Shown: positions 18,252 to 28,265 of the stretch, piece by piece
How positions within the stretch are numbered: the first letter of the stretch is position 1
Layout of the letters: each line of letters opens with the position of its first letter
Source: Blautia argi
GTDB lineage: Bacteria; Bacillota; Clostridia; Lachnospirales; Lachnospiraceae
Assembly (NCBI RefSeq): GCF_003287895.1
Contig: NZ_CP030280.1
Coordinates: 3,103,501-3,167,500, forward strand
Direction of reading: 5' to 3'
DNA length: 64,000 nucleotides
Made by a program: the position numbers and the translations under genes
The notes under the pieces: model-generated
What the model saw: the letters and a program-made list of their open reading frames with translations, nothing else
Told to the model about the DNA's origin: nothing
The model's database searches: none

Positions 18252-19226
18252 ATGAATTCTTCCCTCTGTAATTACTGCACAGAAAATCAAATACAGGATT
18301 TCCTTCTTTCTCTGCATCTGACCGGTACTTTAACCCATTCGCCTAAGGCAGAACTTGCGCTTTTATACGGGCTTGCCAATCACGCGGAAGAACATTACGA
18401 AAGAGTGCTTCTCCCAAAAAAGGACGGCAGCAAACGAATACTTCATGTACCGGATAGTGTGTTAAAACATGTACAAAAGCAAATATTGCGGCAGGTATTA
18501 ATGGAAATCCCTGTATCTTCCTATTCCTGTGCCTATCAAAAAGGAAGCTCCCTTTCCCAAAACGCAGCGCCACATAAAGGACAGAAGCTGTTGCTAAAGC
18601 TGGATATCCATGACTTTTTTGGCAGTATTTCCTATATCAGTGTCTACCAGCACGGGTTTCCCTGCGAACGGATACCAGACCCGGTCCGCACACTGCTGGC
18701 ACATCTGTGCTGTTATAAGGATATGCTTCCTCAGGGCGCACCTGCTTCCCCTTATCTTTCTAATCTTGTAATGAAACCTTTTGATGAATATATGGGAAAC
18801 TGGTGCAGGGAAAGAGAGATTGCTTATACAAGATACTGTGATGACCTCACTTTTTCCGGCGACTTTAATCCCAAAGAAGTGTACAGAAAAGCAAAAGGAT
18901 TTTTAAACCGTCTTGGTTTTGAAGTGAATTCCCGAAAGACCCATATAATTTCTCAGAAAAATCGTCAGGAGGTCACCGGGATTACTGTAAATGAAAAACT
19001 CCAGGTTCCGAAAAACTACCGCCGACAACTTCGACAGGAATGTTACTATATTCAAAAGTTTGGTCTGGAAAATCATTTAAAACAGACAGGCTGTCAGGAC
19101 AGCTCTGCTAAATATCTGCAGCGGCTTCTGGGAAAAATAGAATATGTTTTGCAGGTAAATCCTGAGGATATGGAATTTCAGGAGTTAAAGAAACGAATGA
19201 AAGTATATCGGAAAAATGACGAATAG
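18252..19226 (+). CDS. Retron-type reverse transcriptase
   Basis: 324-aa RT that should copy the msd part of the adjacent ncRNA into multicopy single-stranded DNA linked to the msr RNA. Motifs in order: NAAPH at 104-108 (the retron-specific NAxxH), LDIHDFF with catalytic D118, QGAPASPYLSN at 161-171, YCDD at 195-198 with catalytic D197/D198, and VTG at 241-243 (retron RT7 motif, thumb entry). Length equals single-domain retron RTs; no maturase, endonuclease or fused effector domain is present. ATG at 18252 follows AGGAG; the frame continues upstream to 18084 but that would translate the msd. No effector gene lies downstream: the next gene is on the opposite strand 32 bp away. Defence against phage is the known role of characterised retrons, inferred here. 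Confidence 0.93.
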   Translation: MNSSLCNYCTENQIQDFLLSLHLTGTLTHSPKAELALLYGLANHAEEHYERVLLPKKDGSKRILHVPDSVLKHVQKQILRQVLMEIPVSSYSCAYQKGSSLSQNAAPHKGQKLLLKLDIHDFFGSISYISVYQHGFPCERIPDPVRTLLAHLCCYKDMLPQGAPASPYLSNLVMKPFDEYMGNWCREREIAYTRYCDDLTFSGDFNPKEVYRKAKGFLNRLGFEVNSRKTHIISQKNRQEVTGITVNEKLQVPKNYRRQLRQECYYIQKFGLENHLKQTGCQDSSAKYLQRLLGKIEYVLQVNPEDMEFQELKKRMKVYRKNDE

Positions 19227-19258
19227 GAGAACTGCCTTAAACAGCATCAACGAAGCAA

Positions 19259-22200
19259 TTACTTTTTCTTTCTCCATACAAGCAAAACAATCAGTCCCAC
19301 CATGATAACTATGACCGCAATAGAACCATAGAATAATGGCTTATTCATGTAATACTGAATTACAATGTTCGATGTTACCAGAATCTTCATAACAACCGGC
19401 TGTGCCTTGTCATTTTCTTCTGTCTGACCAAGCTGGTTTCCTGCTGCATCTTCCGAAGTAATTTCAATATTCTGCCAACTGTTTGCACTGGAAACAGCAG
19501 TTTCAATCATACCGTTTAACTTCCTTAATTTCTCTGCATTGTATACTGTTTTCTCTCCATCTACGCTGATGATAACCTTTGCAAGCGCCAGATTATCTTT
19601 GGCATCAACAATCATATTCTTTTCGGCTGAGCGGTACTGTCCGCCGTCTTCAACACCGGATACCACAACGGTCGGCGCTGTCTTATCCACCGTAAACTCG
19701 ATTGGAAGATTTTTGTTATTTTTCTTCACACTGGTGTTGTTCATCGTATTGCTTGCACGGTCACGGGTGTTGAAGAGCACATTGTAATTGCCTTCCTCTG
19801 CAAAGTTCTCTGCATCAATCACATAGTGATTTTCCTTCCACTGTACATTACTTCCGGAGTTCTTCACTGTATAATCCTGATTTTCCTTCAAAGTTTCCAG
19901 CTCACCATCTCTGTTGACTGTGATTTTATTGGATTCAATGGTATCTACATTGTATTCCACAACGCCGAGATCCTGTTCTTTGCGGATATAGGTATAATCC
20001 TTTGTATCAAGCCAGCCGCCCTTATCTGCCCATGTATCATCGTCCAATATATAAACAGAACCGTAACGGTTTACAGAAAACATCACGGATTTTTCTGTTT
20101 CATTTCCTGCCCTGTCTACAGATTTTGCAGTGAGCTTGTAAAGGTCGTCCATTTTTTCCTCTCTTGCAAAATCATCCATTTTAATGCTCTGTCCGTTTTC
20201 AATCCCTCTGACTGCTTTGCCGATATCCACCTTGCCGTTATTGGCTCCGATTACGCTAATGGTAACATTTTGGGCATCATAGTTTACATCAGTTACTTTT
20301 ACTCCCGGTGCAACTACATCATTATTCGCAGATTTATCCTTAATATCCACAATCTCAACTTCCGGTTTTGTTAAGTCCACGGTAAAGCTGTCCGATGTGT
20401 AATCTGCCGCCTGATTGCCTGCCATATCTATGTAATCCACATCAAAGGTATAATCACCTTCTGCGGCATAGCGCACGGTTGCTGTATGCACATCTCCGCT
20501 GTCGGAAAAACCGCTGACAGAAGGTGCGGAAATTCCTCTGCCCTGCAGTGCAGCCGTTACTGCAGCGCGGACGTCTGCGGAATTAAAATTATGTTCCTGA
20601 ACTTTGATAATTGCTGTACGGACTTCCTTAAAGTAATTGCCGTTTCTTGCACTGTTATTGTCATAAGAAACTGTGATGACCGGAATGGTTTTATCAATGG
20701 TAAATTCGTCTGTCTGTCCATACTCCCCACTGTTACCTGCCAAATCTGTGCAGCCAAGGGTAAAGGTATAATCACCGTCTGCCGGGAAGGACACCTGACA
20801 GGTACTTGTAGCATGATCGGAAACACCAATGTTACTGCTGCTGCTCCAGCCGCTGATGTTTGCCTCTGTGCCGTCTGTGTTTGTGACATTGAATCTCACA
20901 TTGTCTTCATCAAAGTTTCTGTCTGTGACTGTGACCGTCGCGGTTCTGGTATCTTTGTAATATCTGCCGTTGGAAGGATTGTTCAAATCCCAGGAAACAG
21001 AAATCGTCGGATTTGTCACGTCAATTTTCAGCTCTGTAATTTCGCTCTCTCCCTGATTGCCGGAGAAGTCCTGTGCAAATGCCTGTACCTTTACATCATT
21101 GCTGTTATATACGCTTGCCGGAACTGTAATGACCTGACGGAACGTTTTATTTCCCTGCGTCCTGTTTTTGCTGTTGTTCAAAAGCTCAATGGTTTCACTG
21201 GTATTGACATTACCTGCACCGCTTACGATATACCACACTTTTTCCAATCCTGAATAAGTATCTCCCACGGTAGGGTCTTCTACATCAATTTGCAGAGTTA
21301 CATCTTCATTAAAGATTCCATTCTGAGATGGACTCAGGTTTGTAATGGTAACAACCGGATCCGGTTTGGTGCTGTCCACAATCATACCGTCAGAGCTAAA
21401 GAACTCATAGTTTCCGGCATAATCTGTTACCTTTATGTATACAATAAACTGTTCGTCAGGACTTACAGAAAACCCTGCAAAACCCGGTCTGTCCTCAGAA
21501 GCAGATGACCAGCTGTTGTATGCTTCCAACTCATCTCTTGTCATCTGGTCATGTACTCTTGTATACTGCACCTGATGAATCGGTGAGGTATAATCAGAAC
21601 CTGTTGCTTCCACATCTACGGTTGATGGGCTGAAAAGTCCAAAGGTTATTTTTTCCAGCAGACTTTCCCAGAACCCAAACCCTTTGATTTCTGCCTTACC
21701 GGTTGGGTTAGTTTTATCTACTGTGAAATATCCCGGTCCGTAGGAAGCGGTATTTCCCGCAAGGTCTGTATAGGTGATGGCGTGCGTATAGTTTGCATCT
21801 GAAATAAAGTCATATGTATTTACATAAATATCTCCGTTTTGGCTCCATTCTTTCAGATTTTTATTCTCTGCTGCATAATCCGGTATGGATTCCTCTGCTC
21901 CTACTTTGTCTGCAGTCACTTTTACATCAATCGGAACCTCTTTATCATCAAGTGCAAAGTTGTGTTCTTTGATTTCCACTTTAACGCTTATCTGCCTGTG
22001 GCTGTAAAAACGTCCCACTTCGTTTTCTGTCACACTGATTGTACCATCCGCATTATAATAAGTTACATTTACTTTCGGGGCAGTCTTATCAATAACAAAG
22101 TAAGCGCTGTTATCCTGCTCATTTTCCCAGTCCCCTTTGTCCTTGCAATGAACATCAAAGTTGTACTTGTTGTCACCACTGAAACAGATTCTTATTTCTA

Positions 22201-25200
22201 TGGTTCTTCCTTCTGTATACTGCGATGCATCCTGTCCTTCCTGAAAATCGGTTACAGACTCCACGGTAATTCCTTCAATATTTTTCAGTGAAGACACCGT
22301 ATACTTTGAAGCCTTCTGTTCTCCCTCTCGTTTCAGGTCAAACCACAGTTCTTCCACGTTATTGATATCTGCATTTCTTTCTTCTACAGTTACAATAGCT
22401 GTCCGGTTTTCCTTATAATAAGGCGCATAGTGTTCGGTTGCTTTCGTTTCATATCTCACAGATACCTTCGGTTTTGTAATATCAATTTTTAACTGCTTAA
22501 ATGCCTGAAATTCATTATCGGAATTATCTACTGCTGTAACACGCACCCAGATATCATTGGAATTTAATTCCTTTTGAATCGTAATATTTCTTTGGAAAAT
22601 TTCATTTTGAAGCTCCTCTAAAGTATAGATCTTCCCTTCCGCTGCATCATACAAAGGAACGTGTTCTGCCTTGTCCAGATTCTTTTCTCCTATAGCTACC
22701 TGATAATAAACCCTCTTTAATCCCGAAACCATTTTGTCTGCTGGCTGATGATTATCTGTAATAGACATATGCAGTTTTACATCATCATTGTATACATCTC
22801 TGTAAACCTGTCCGCCCTCATAGTCCAAATCCAATTCCACATATGGGTCGTTATTATCCAGAATAATTCCCAGTGAGGTGTAAATTTTGCTGTTTTTAAC
22901 ATTATCATAGGGTTTTACAAGCACTACATAATTGTTGGCAACAAAATCTTCACCCACATCTTTTCTGTCTATCGGAATCTCTGTCATATCAGCAGATGTT
23001 TCCATAGGCTTCCATGTATACTCTCCGCTGTCCTTCAAGCTTTCCATATACTGTAACAGTTTACTTTTAGACATTTCCTCCTCTGTAGGATTATCCACAT
23101 CATAGACGCCATCTGTATCATTTACCATGTCTTCCTTCAAGGGCAGAACCATATAAGTCCATTCTTTAAGTCCTGACGTTTCTGTTTCTGTTACCTGAAC
23201 ATTTACTTTATACTTTGTCTTACCAAATAAGCCGAAGGATATCGTTTTTACAAAATCTCCCAAAGAAGTATTTGTACCCTCTGCATCACTGATACGAACT
23301 TTCGGAATTGTATTATCCAGAGAAACCCGATAATCAAATTCCTGAGAAAGAGCCCCGGCTTTATTTTTGAGTTGTAATGCCAGAGCTACTTCCTCTGACC
23401 CAACAACATCTTTACGGTTAAATTCATATCCTTTGCCTGTTAAGGAAACAGCCGGAGAAATCTCCTGTTCGCCTATCTTTTTCAACAATACTTCGTCGTA
23501 CAGTTTTTTCTCGTTTGCAGTTAATTTTAACCTGCCTTTATCCGCCTTTACCCAAAGCTTATTTTCATTCTCAAAATACATCGTCGGGTTATCCGGTGTG
23601 TTTTGTAAATTAAGATACTCTGTAAGCTCACTGATTTTTTCCGGTACAATTGTCAAATCACCTGCCGTAATCCTAAATTCATAATTATCTTTATTTTTAA
23701 TACCGGTATGATCTTCCTGATTATATTCTATGTTTTCAGTATCAACAGATAATACTCCCGGATATTTTCCCGGATTTGCTACGTTTCCACCCTCCTGCTG
23801 CTCGATTAATGCACGCTCACTTGACGGGTCTTTATATCCTTTCTGAATGACACCGCTGATTCCCTCTCCGGTACCCAGAGCTACCGCCAACCAGTCTGCA
23901 GGTGTAAACACATAGTCCGCAGTATTACCAATACCATTCTTGTATGCATGTCCAAAAGACCTTGTTGCATCACTGACTTTTATATCTACAGGTCTTTTGT
24001 TTACAATCACATTTGCCGATACCGTAATTTCCTGATTTGCCAAAACATAGTTTCCATCAGTATTGTTTTTAAGACTGAGCTGATTCTGGTTAAAGGTTAT
24101 CTCTGTTTCGGTTCCAGGTGTTACATTTCCGGAAAAACCGTCTGATAAACTTCCATTGATCTTTCCCACAGCATCTAAATCTACATTTACTGTATCTCCG
24201 AGTTTCACTCCGTCTTTAAATTTCATACGATTTAGTACAATAACATCGTTTGTATCTGCCTTTGCAAAAACCTTCTTATTGTCATCATAGATTTTAGAAT
24301 AAGTCATATAAGTCTTTTCCTTCGCCTCATCAATAACAAGCTCTTTAGGTTCTACCTTGATATATAAATACGGATATATTCTTTCTTCTCCTGCTGTTCT
24401 CTTAAATACTTCCTCACATGTCCCAGCCTTTTGTGCAGTGATAAGAAATTCTGTGTATCCCTTTTTTTCAGATGTGTCCTGTTTTACAATGTTGACATTG
24501 GCAAGGTCTTTTGAAAACAACTCATTCACTGTTTCATTCTCTTCAGAAATCCAAATCTTCTTTTCATCACCATACGTAAGTGTCAATGGATTCTTTTCAT
24601 CAGAAACAATTGTTTTTCCTCTTTCATCTTCATATTCTAATCCACTGATGGCATAATTATAATTCGTTGTTTTCTCTGCACTTGCAAAATAGTAACCAGG
24701 ATTTCCCTTATAAGTAACTGTTATCAGATATCCTCCGGAAAAATCAAAGTTTTTCTTCTGTAATTGCAGACGTGTTGTTCCATTATCAAGAGTTTCTGTA
24801 TAAATTTTTTCTTCTGCATCATCATTGACGCCCAACTGCTTGATTTTAAATTCTACTTCTCCACCGCCAGGTATTGATGTTCCGGCAAGCGCTGTTACTG
24901 TTACATCAATGTTTAATCTCTTTTTAAAAATACCCTCTTTATTTATCGTAATCTTTGTAATCTCTGTACCACATTCTTCAACAGTAACGCCAATTCCTGT
25001 CATAGGTACATCGCCATATACCGAGTGAACTGTCGCTGTAATCGTCGTTGTTCCTGCCCTTACACCTTTTACTGTTCCGTTTTTAACCTCTGCAATAGTC
25101 GCATCTGCAGACTGCCATTCCACAGACTGAATCTCACTCTCTGTCAAACCGCAGGTATATCCAGCCGGCATAGTTTCTCCTACTACGATATTACTGTTAT

Positions 25201-25918
25201 CAATCGTTGTACTTCCTTCAGCTAAGATTAATGCAGCATTAACCTCTGGAGTATCTGCAGAATTCACATTTACAGAATCCTGATACTCCTCAAATCCGTT
25301 TCTTTTCACCACCAGATTATAGGTTCCGCTTGGCACATTGCTCACAGAATAAGCTCCGTTGTCATCTGTGGTCTGGGCTTCAAAATTCCCCAGTCTTACT
25401 TCTGCACCGGGAACTACACTTTCACCGGAGGTAATTGTTCCGCTTACGTTATAGGTTTTCTCTTTTACAGTTACAGACGCACTTCCTGAAACATCTCCGC
25501 ATACTGCAGTTACTGTAATCTTTGTGCCTGCTGCCAGTCCTTCCGGTACAGTCACAGTTGCTTCCATACCGTTTCCGCTTGGAGTTACGACTGCATTATT
25601 ATCTGCACTCCATGTAATTCCAGGGTTTTCCGGCGCTGTACCCTCAATAGCTGCCACAAAGGTTAAAACATCACCTGAATAAGCCTCTGTAACTCCATTT
25701 TTTTCGGACACGGAAACACGGTATTTTTCTACAGGCCGACCTCCCCCGCCCTCTAAAGCCTCAGGTACTGCCTCCGCATTGTTCACTGCTGTCACATTCA
25801 CAGTTTCACCGGACTGTGCCGCGCGAATCCGCACCGGCTCAACCATCATTCCGGCTGTCATTGTAAAGGTCAGCGCCAATACCATGAGTCTTTCCCTTAA
25901 CTTTCGTTTTCCTTTCAT
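19259..25918 (-). CDS. Giant Ig-like repeat cell-surface protein (2219 aa)
   Basis: Secreted, membrane-anchored surface protein. It has a basic n-region and hydrophobic signal sequence ending near RIRAAQ (about 35), an Ig-like segment, a carboxypeptidase-regulatory-like beta domain (TYNVSGTITSGESVVPGAEVRLGNFEAQ, about 155-230), a Big_2-like domain (IIDNSNIVVGETMPAGYTCG region), and then many ~100-residue Ig-like repeats. These are marked by the recurring (I/V)D-x-T-x-P signature, for example IDKTAPKVNV, VDKTNPTGKA, VDSTKPDPVV, IDVTNPTISV, IDKTIPVITV, VDLTKPEVEI and VDKTAPTVVV. The C-terminus is one membrane helix followed by WRKKK with no LPxTG motif, so it is not sortase-anchored. It is the last gene of a PP2C-kinase operon. 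Adhesion or cell-wall structural role is inferred. Confidence 0.85.
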   Translation of the reverse strand: MKGKRKLRERLMVLALTFTMTAGMMVEPVRIRAAQSGETVNVTAVNNAEAVPEALEGGGGRPVEKYRVSVSEKNGVTEAYSGDVLTFVAAIEGTAPENPGITWSADNNAVVTPSGNGMEATVTVPEGLAAGTKITVTAVCGDVSGSASVTVKEKTYNVSGTITSGESVVPGAEVRLGNFEAQTTDDNGAYSVSNVPSGTYNLVVKRNGFEEYQDSVNVNSADTPEVNAALILAEGSTTIDNSNIVVGETMPAGYTCGLTESEIQSVEWQSADATIAEVKNGTVKGVRAGTTTITATVHSVYGDVPMTGIGVTVEECGTEITKITINKEGIFKKRLNIDVTVTALAGTSIPGGGEVEFKIKQLGVNDDAEEKIYTETLDNGTTRLQLQKKNFDFSGGYLITVTYKGNPGYYFASAEKTTNYNYAISGLEYEDERGKTIVSDEKNPLTLTYGDEKKIWISEENETVNELFSKDLANVNIVKQDTSEKKGYTEFLITAQKAGTCEEVFKRTAGEERIYPYLYIKVEPKELVIDEAKEKTYMTYSKIYDDNKKVFAKADTNDVIVLNRMKFKDGVKLGDTVNVDLDAVGKINGSLSDGFSGNVTPGTETEITFNQNQLSLKNNTDGNYVLANQEITVSANVIVNKRPVDIKVSDATRSFGHAYKNGIGNTADYVFTPADWLAVALGTGEGISGVIQKGYKDPSSERALIEQQEGGNVANPGKYPGVLSVDTENIEYNQEDHTGIKNKDNYEFRITAGDLTIVPEKISELTEYLNLQNTPDNPTMYFENENKLWVKADKGRLKLTANEKKLYDEVLLKKIGEQEISPAVSLTGKGYEFNRKDVVGSEEVALALQLKNKAGALSQEFDYRVSLDNTIPKVRISDAEGTNTSLGDFVKTISFGLFGKTKYKVNVQVTETETSGLKEWTYMVLPLKEDMVNDTDGVYDVDNPTEEEMSKSKLLQYMESLKDSGEYTWKPMETSADMTEIPIDRKDVGEDFVANNYVVLVKPYDNVKNSKIYTSLGIILDNNDPYVELDLDYEGGQVYRDVYNDDVKLHMSITDNHQPADKMVSGLKRVYYQVAIGEKNLDKAEHVPLYDAAEGKIYTLEELQNEIFQRNITIQKELNSNDIWVRVTAVDNSDNEFQAFKQLKIDITKPKVSVRYETKATEHYAPYYKENRTAIVTVEERNADINNVEELWFDLKREGEQKASKYTVSSLKNIEGITVESVTDFQEGQDASQYTEGRTIEIRICFSGDNKYNFDVHCKDKGDWENEQDNSAYFVIDKTAPKVNVTYYNADGTISVTENEVGRFYSHRQISVKVEIKEHNFALDDKEVPIDVKVTADKVGAEESIPDYAAENKNLKEWSQNGDIYVNTYDFISDANYTHAITYTDLAGNTASYGPGYFTVDKTNPTGKAEIKGFGFWESLLEKITFGLFSPSTVDVEATGSDYTSPIHQVQYTRVHDQMTRDELEAYNSWSSASEDRPGFAGFSVSPDEQFIVYIKVTDYAGNYEFFSSDGMIVDSTKPDPVVTITNLSPSQNGIFNEDVTLQIDVEDPTVGDTYSGLEKVWYIVSGAGNVNTSETIELLNNSKNRTQGNKTFRQVITVPASVYNSNDVKVQAFAQDFSGNQGESEITELKIDVTNPTISVSWDLNNPSNGRYYKDTRTATVTVTDRNFDEDNVRFNVTNTDGTEANISGWSSSSNIGVSDHATSTCQVSFPADGDYTFTLGCTDLAGNSGEYGQTDEFTIDKTIPVITVSYDNNSARNGNYFKEVRTAIIKVQEHNFNSADVRAAVTAALQGRGISAPSVSGFSDSGDVHTATVRYAAEGDYTFDVDYIDMAGNQAADYTSDSFTVDLTKPEVEIVDIKDKSANNDVVAPGVKVTDVNYDAQNVTISVIGANNGKVDIGKAVRGIENGQSIKMDDFAREEKMDDLYKLTAKSVDRAGNETEKSVMFSVNRYGSVYILDDDTWADKGGWLDTKDYTYIRKEQDLGVVEYNVDTIESNKITVNRDGELETLKENQDYTVKNSGSNVQWKENHYVIDAENFAEEGNYNVLFNTRDRASNTMNNTSVKKNNKNLPIEFTVDKTAPTVVVSGVEDGGQYRSAEKNMIVDAKDNLALAKVIISVDGEKTVYNAEKLRKLNGMIETAVSSANSWQNIEITSEDAAGNQLGQTEENDKAQPVVMKILVTSNIVIQYYMNKPLFYGSIAVIVIMVGLIVLLVWRKKK

Positions 25919-25967
25919 GTTCCCCCAACTCCTTTACTTTTCTTTTTTCTATATACGAAAATATCTT

Positions 25968-26477
25968 TCATCTGCCCCCCTCCACCTCGTCTGTATGAAT
26001 GAGCAAGATGCATTTTTCAATTCTGAACATGCCAAAGCTTTCATCAGCCTCCTGCTGCGCCTTTTCCGGAGTCAGCGCTTCCCTTTTCTCCATATGCAGC
26101 ACCTCTGCAACGCCTGCTTCCTCTGTATACGCATTAGAAAGCGGTTCTGTAGGCTGACTTGGCGGCTGTATAATATCCTCCCTATTTACCTGACGCACAC
26201 CGCTCAGCTTCCGGCTTTTCCCCAGATTTCCCGAACGACTCAAAGTTCCCGTATTTCCTCTTCCTACTGGTCTTCTGAGAGGTCCTGTCTTCGCATTCAT
26301 CTCTTCCACTCTCTGCACCGTCTTCTTTACAGACCGTCCTGTTCTGGCATTGAAAATATTCCTGATGTCGAACTTAAAGAAAAAGAAAATGCTCAGTACC
26401 AGACAGAAGATACTCAATCCCAGACACACATAAAACAGCGTGTGAAACAAATTAATCTGCTGCTGTATCTGCTGCAT
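25968..26477 (-). CDS. Single-pass membrane protein of unknown function in kinase operon
   Basis: 169-aa protein that matches no family I recognise. A short N-terminus is followed by one membrane segment (HTLFYVCLGLSIFCLVLSIFFFF, about 12-34) and a basic cytoplasmic or extracytoplasmic region rich in Arg, Gly, Ser and Thr (NARTGRSVKKTVQRVEEMNAKTGPLRRPVGRGNTGTLSRSGNLGK), the kind of flexible Ser/Thr-rich sequence a neighbouring kinase could phosphorylate. The C-terminal part is mixed. ATG at 26477 follows GGGAGGTGAGG and lies inside the end of the kinase gene (26-bp overlap), so the two are translationally coupled. The open frame upstream of 26477 is a shadow of the kinase gene. Confidence 0.7.
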   Translation of the reverse strand: MQQIQQQINLFHTLFYVCLGLSIFCLVLSIFFFFKFDIRNIFNARTGRSVKKTVQRVEEMNAKTGPLRRPVGRGNTGTLSRSGNLGKSRKLSGVRQVNREDIIQPPSQPTEPLSNAYTEEAGVAEVLHMEKREALTPEKAQQEADESFGMFRIEKCILLIHTDEVEGGR

Positions 26478-28254
26478 CTTCCTCACCTCCCTGTGCCGTT
26501 GTAATATTTGAGGTGTTAAAGGTGGATTCCACAATCTCCCTTGCCACCGCAATATTCTCCCGTAACGCTTCCTTCATTTCCTGCTCATAATCTGCATTGG
26601 CGCTTCCTGTGACAATCTCCATGGAAATCAACACGGAAACCGCCTCATCAAGCTGGCTTTCCATCTGTTTTTTTGTAACCCCTGCTCTCTTAAAATCCGT
26701 GGCATTGGAAACAACTCTGGCAGTCAGTTCTTTGTAAGACAACAAAATATTCACGTTATTGTCCCCTGCCTTTACATCGGTTTCCACAATCTTTACTAAA
26801 TCCAGCCAGTAATCAGAATAAGAAACCATGGAATCTCCCGCCTGATTTCTCACTCCCAAGCTGTCATAATACTCTGCAATCTTATAGAGATTTTTCGCCC
26901 TGGCAATGTTCTTTTCATTTAATTTCTCTGTAGGCTCTGCCCCTGCCGCAATTCCCAGCCATTTCCGGGACGCTGCCTTGTTTCCGGTACCGTTATAAGA
27001 ATAAAAATAAGCAATTCCCAAATCATAGGCAAACTTATTGTACGCGTCGCTGTTTCCCTTTAAATATTCCTCATTACTTCTCTTTCCATTTCCGTTAATG
27101 CCAAGAGCCTTCCGCACCGTCTGCTCCTCTGTATCGGAAAACACACAGGAAACCTGGTCGGAAGCACTGCTGCCTTCTTCATTGTTCTGCCACAAAAAGA
27201 ATTTCAGCAGTTTTTCGTATGCCTCTCCTTCCATGGGATTTAAGGTAATGGCATTTTTGTAATATTCCACACTTTCTTTTGGACTGGTCGTTTCCAGCGT
27301 TTCCGCCTCTTTTATGTAAACATCATAAGTACTTGCCGTCACATTTTTTTCTGCCAGATAAAATCCCTCAGATCCTGCCCCTGCCAGCACAGTAAGAATA
27401 CTGGCGAAAAGAAAACTTCTCCATTTCAGTGTCTGCTTTCTCTTATATTCAATATCCAACTCATTATAATGCTCCAACGCATACAACAATTCTGCACAGG
27501 ACTGGTATCTGTCGTCCGGATTTTTCTGGGTACATTTCAGAATAATTTCCTCCAGCCCGGAAGACAGTTCAGGATTCCAATACCGTATGGGATACATTTC
27601 ATAAGGCGGCTCACTGGGATTATGCCCGGTAAGCAGGTGGTAAAGAGTCGCCCCCAGACAGTAAATATCTGTCCTGGCATCTGTCTGTCCCTGCCCGCCG
27701 TACTGCTCCGGCGCGGCATACCCCTGTGTTCCCAGACAGGTGGTATCTGCCACACCGGTGTCCTTAAACTCTCTGGCGATTCCAAAATCAATAAGCATAA
27801 CCTTTCCGTCCGGCTTCAGCATAATATTGGAGGGCTTCATATCCCTGTAAATAATCGGCGGCTTTCTGGAATGCAGGTAAGACAGTACCTCACAAAGCTG
27901 CTTCGCCCATTTAATAACGTCCTCCTGATTCTGCGCCCCGTATTCCTTAATCACACTCTCCAGATGACGCCCTTCAATATAATCCATGACAATCAGGAAG
28001 GTTCCGTCACTGTCAATCACATCAATAATACTTGGCAGGTTGGGGTGATGAAGCTTTTTCAGCAAATCGGTTTCCGCAAGCAGTCCCTGCTTTACCACCT
28101 CAAAATTCTTCACTCCGTCTCTGCGCACTTCTTTAATCGCCCACTGCTTATTTGCTCTTTCGTTCATGGCAAGGTAAACAATGCTCATACCTCCCTGCCC
28201 GATTTTATTCAATATTTTATATTTTCCGTCAACCAATGAACCTGTTTCAAGCAT
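26452..28254 (-). CDS. Membrane Ser/Thr protein kinase (Hanks type) with extracytoplasmic helical repeat domain
   Basis: 600-aa kinase. Catalytic residues are complete: glycine loop GQGGMS (19-24), Lys41 in AIKEV, IYRDMKPSN with Asp138, DFG at 156-158, and the GYAAPEQYGG activation segment. After the kinase domain a membrane helix (about 279-301) leads to a large outer domain whose first part looks like a TPR pair (AETLETTSPKESVEYYKNAITLNPMEGEAYEKLL). It lacks PASTA repeats, so it is not the classical PrkC muropeptide sensor. Start at 28254 follows AGGGGGAAAG. It lies 11 bp after the PP2C gene, with which it should form a phosphorylation switch, and precedes the membrane protein and giant surface protein it may regulate. 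Confidence 0.9.
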   Translation of the reverse strand: MLETGSLVDGKYKILNKIGQGGMSIVYLAMNERANKQWAIKEVRRDGVKNFEVVKQGLLAETDLLKKLHHPNLPSIIDVIDSDGTFLIVMDYIEGRHLESVIKEYGAQNQEDVIKWAKQLCEVLSYLHSRKPPIIYRDMKPSNIMLKPDGKVMLIDFGIAREFKDTGVADTTCLGTQGYAAPEQYGGQGQTDARTDIYCLGATLYHLLTGHNPSEPPYEMYPIRYWNPELSSGLEEIILKCTQKNPDDRYQSCAELLYALEHYNELDIEYKRKQTLKWRSFLFASILTVLAGAGSEGFYLAEKNVTASTYDVYIKEAETLETTSPKESVEYYKNAITLNPMEGEAYEKLLKFFLWQNNEEGSSASDQVSCVFSDTEEQTVRKALGINGNGKRSNEEYLKGNSDAYNKFAYDLGIAYFYSYNGTGNKAASRKWLGIAAGAEPTEKLNEKNIARAKNLYKIAEYYDSLGVRNQAGDSMVSYSDYWLDLVKIVETDVKAGDNNVNILLSYKELTARVVSNATDFKRAGVTKKQMESQLDEAVSVLISMEIVTGSANADYEQEMKEALRENIAVAREIVESTFNTSNITTAQGGEEDAADTAAD

Positions 28255-28265
28255 GGTCTTTCCCC

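Noticed and set aside
18252..19226. RT as part of a group II intron or diversity-generating retroelement
   Set aside because: No maturase or endonuclease domain, no intron RNA domains V/VI nearby, and no template/variable repeat pair; NAxxH and VTG point to a retron.
19826..21253. Long plus-strand frames opposite the giant Ig protein
   Set aside because: Cys/Ile/Phe-rich translations without start signals; shadows of the 2219-aa gene on the minus strand.
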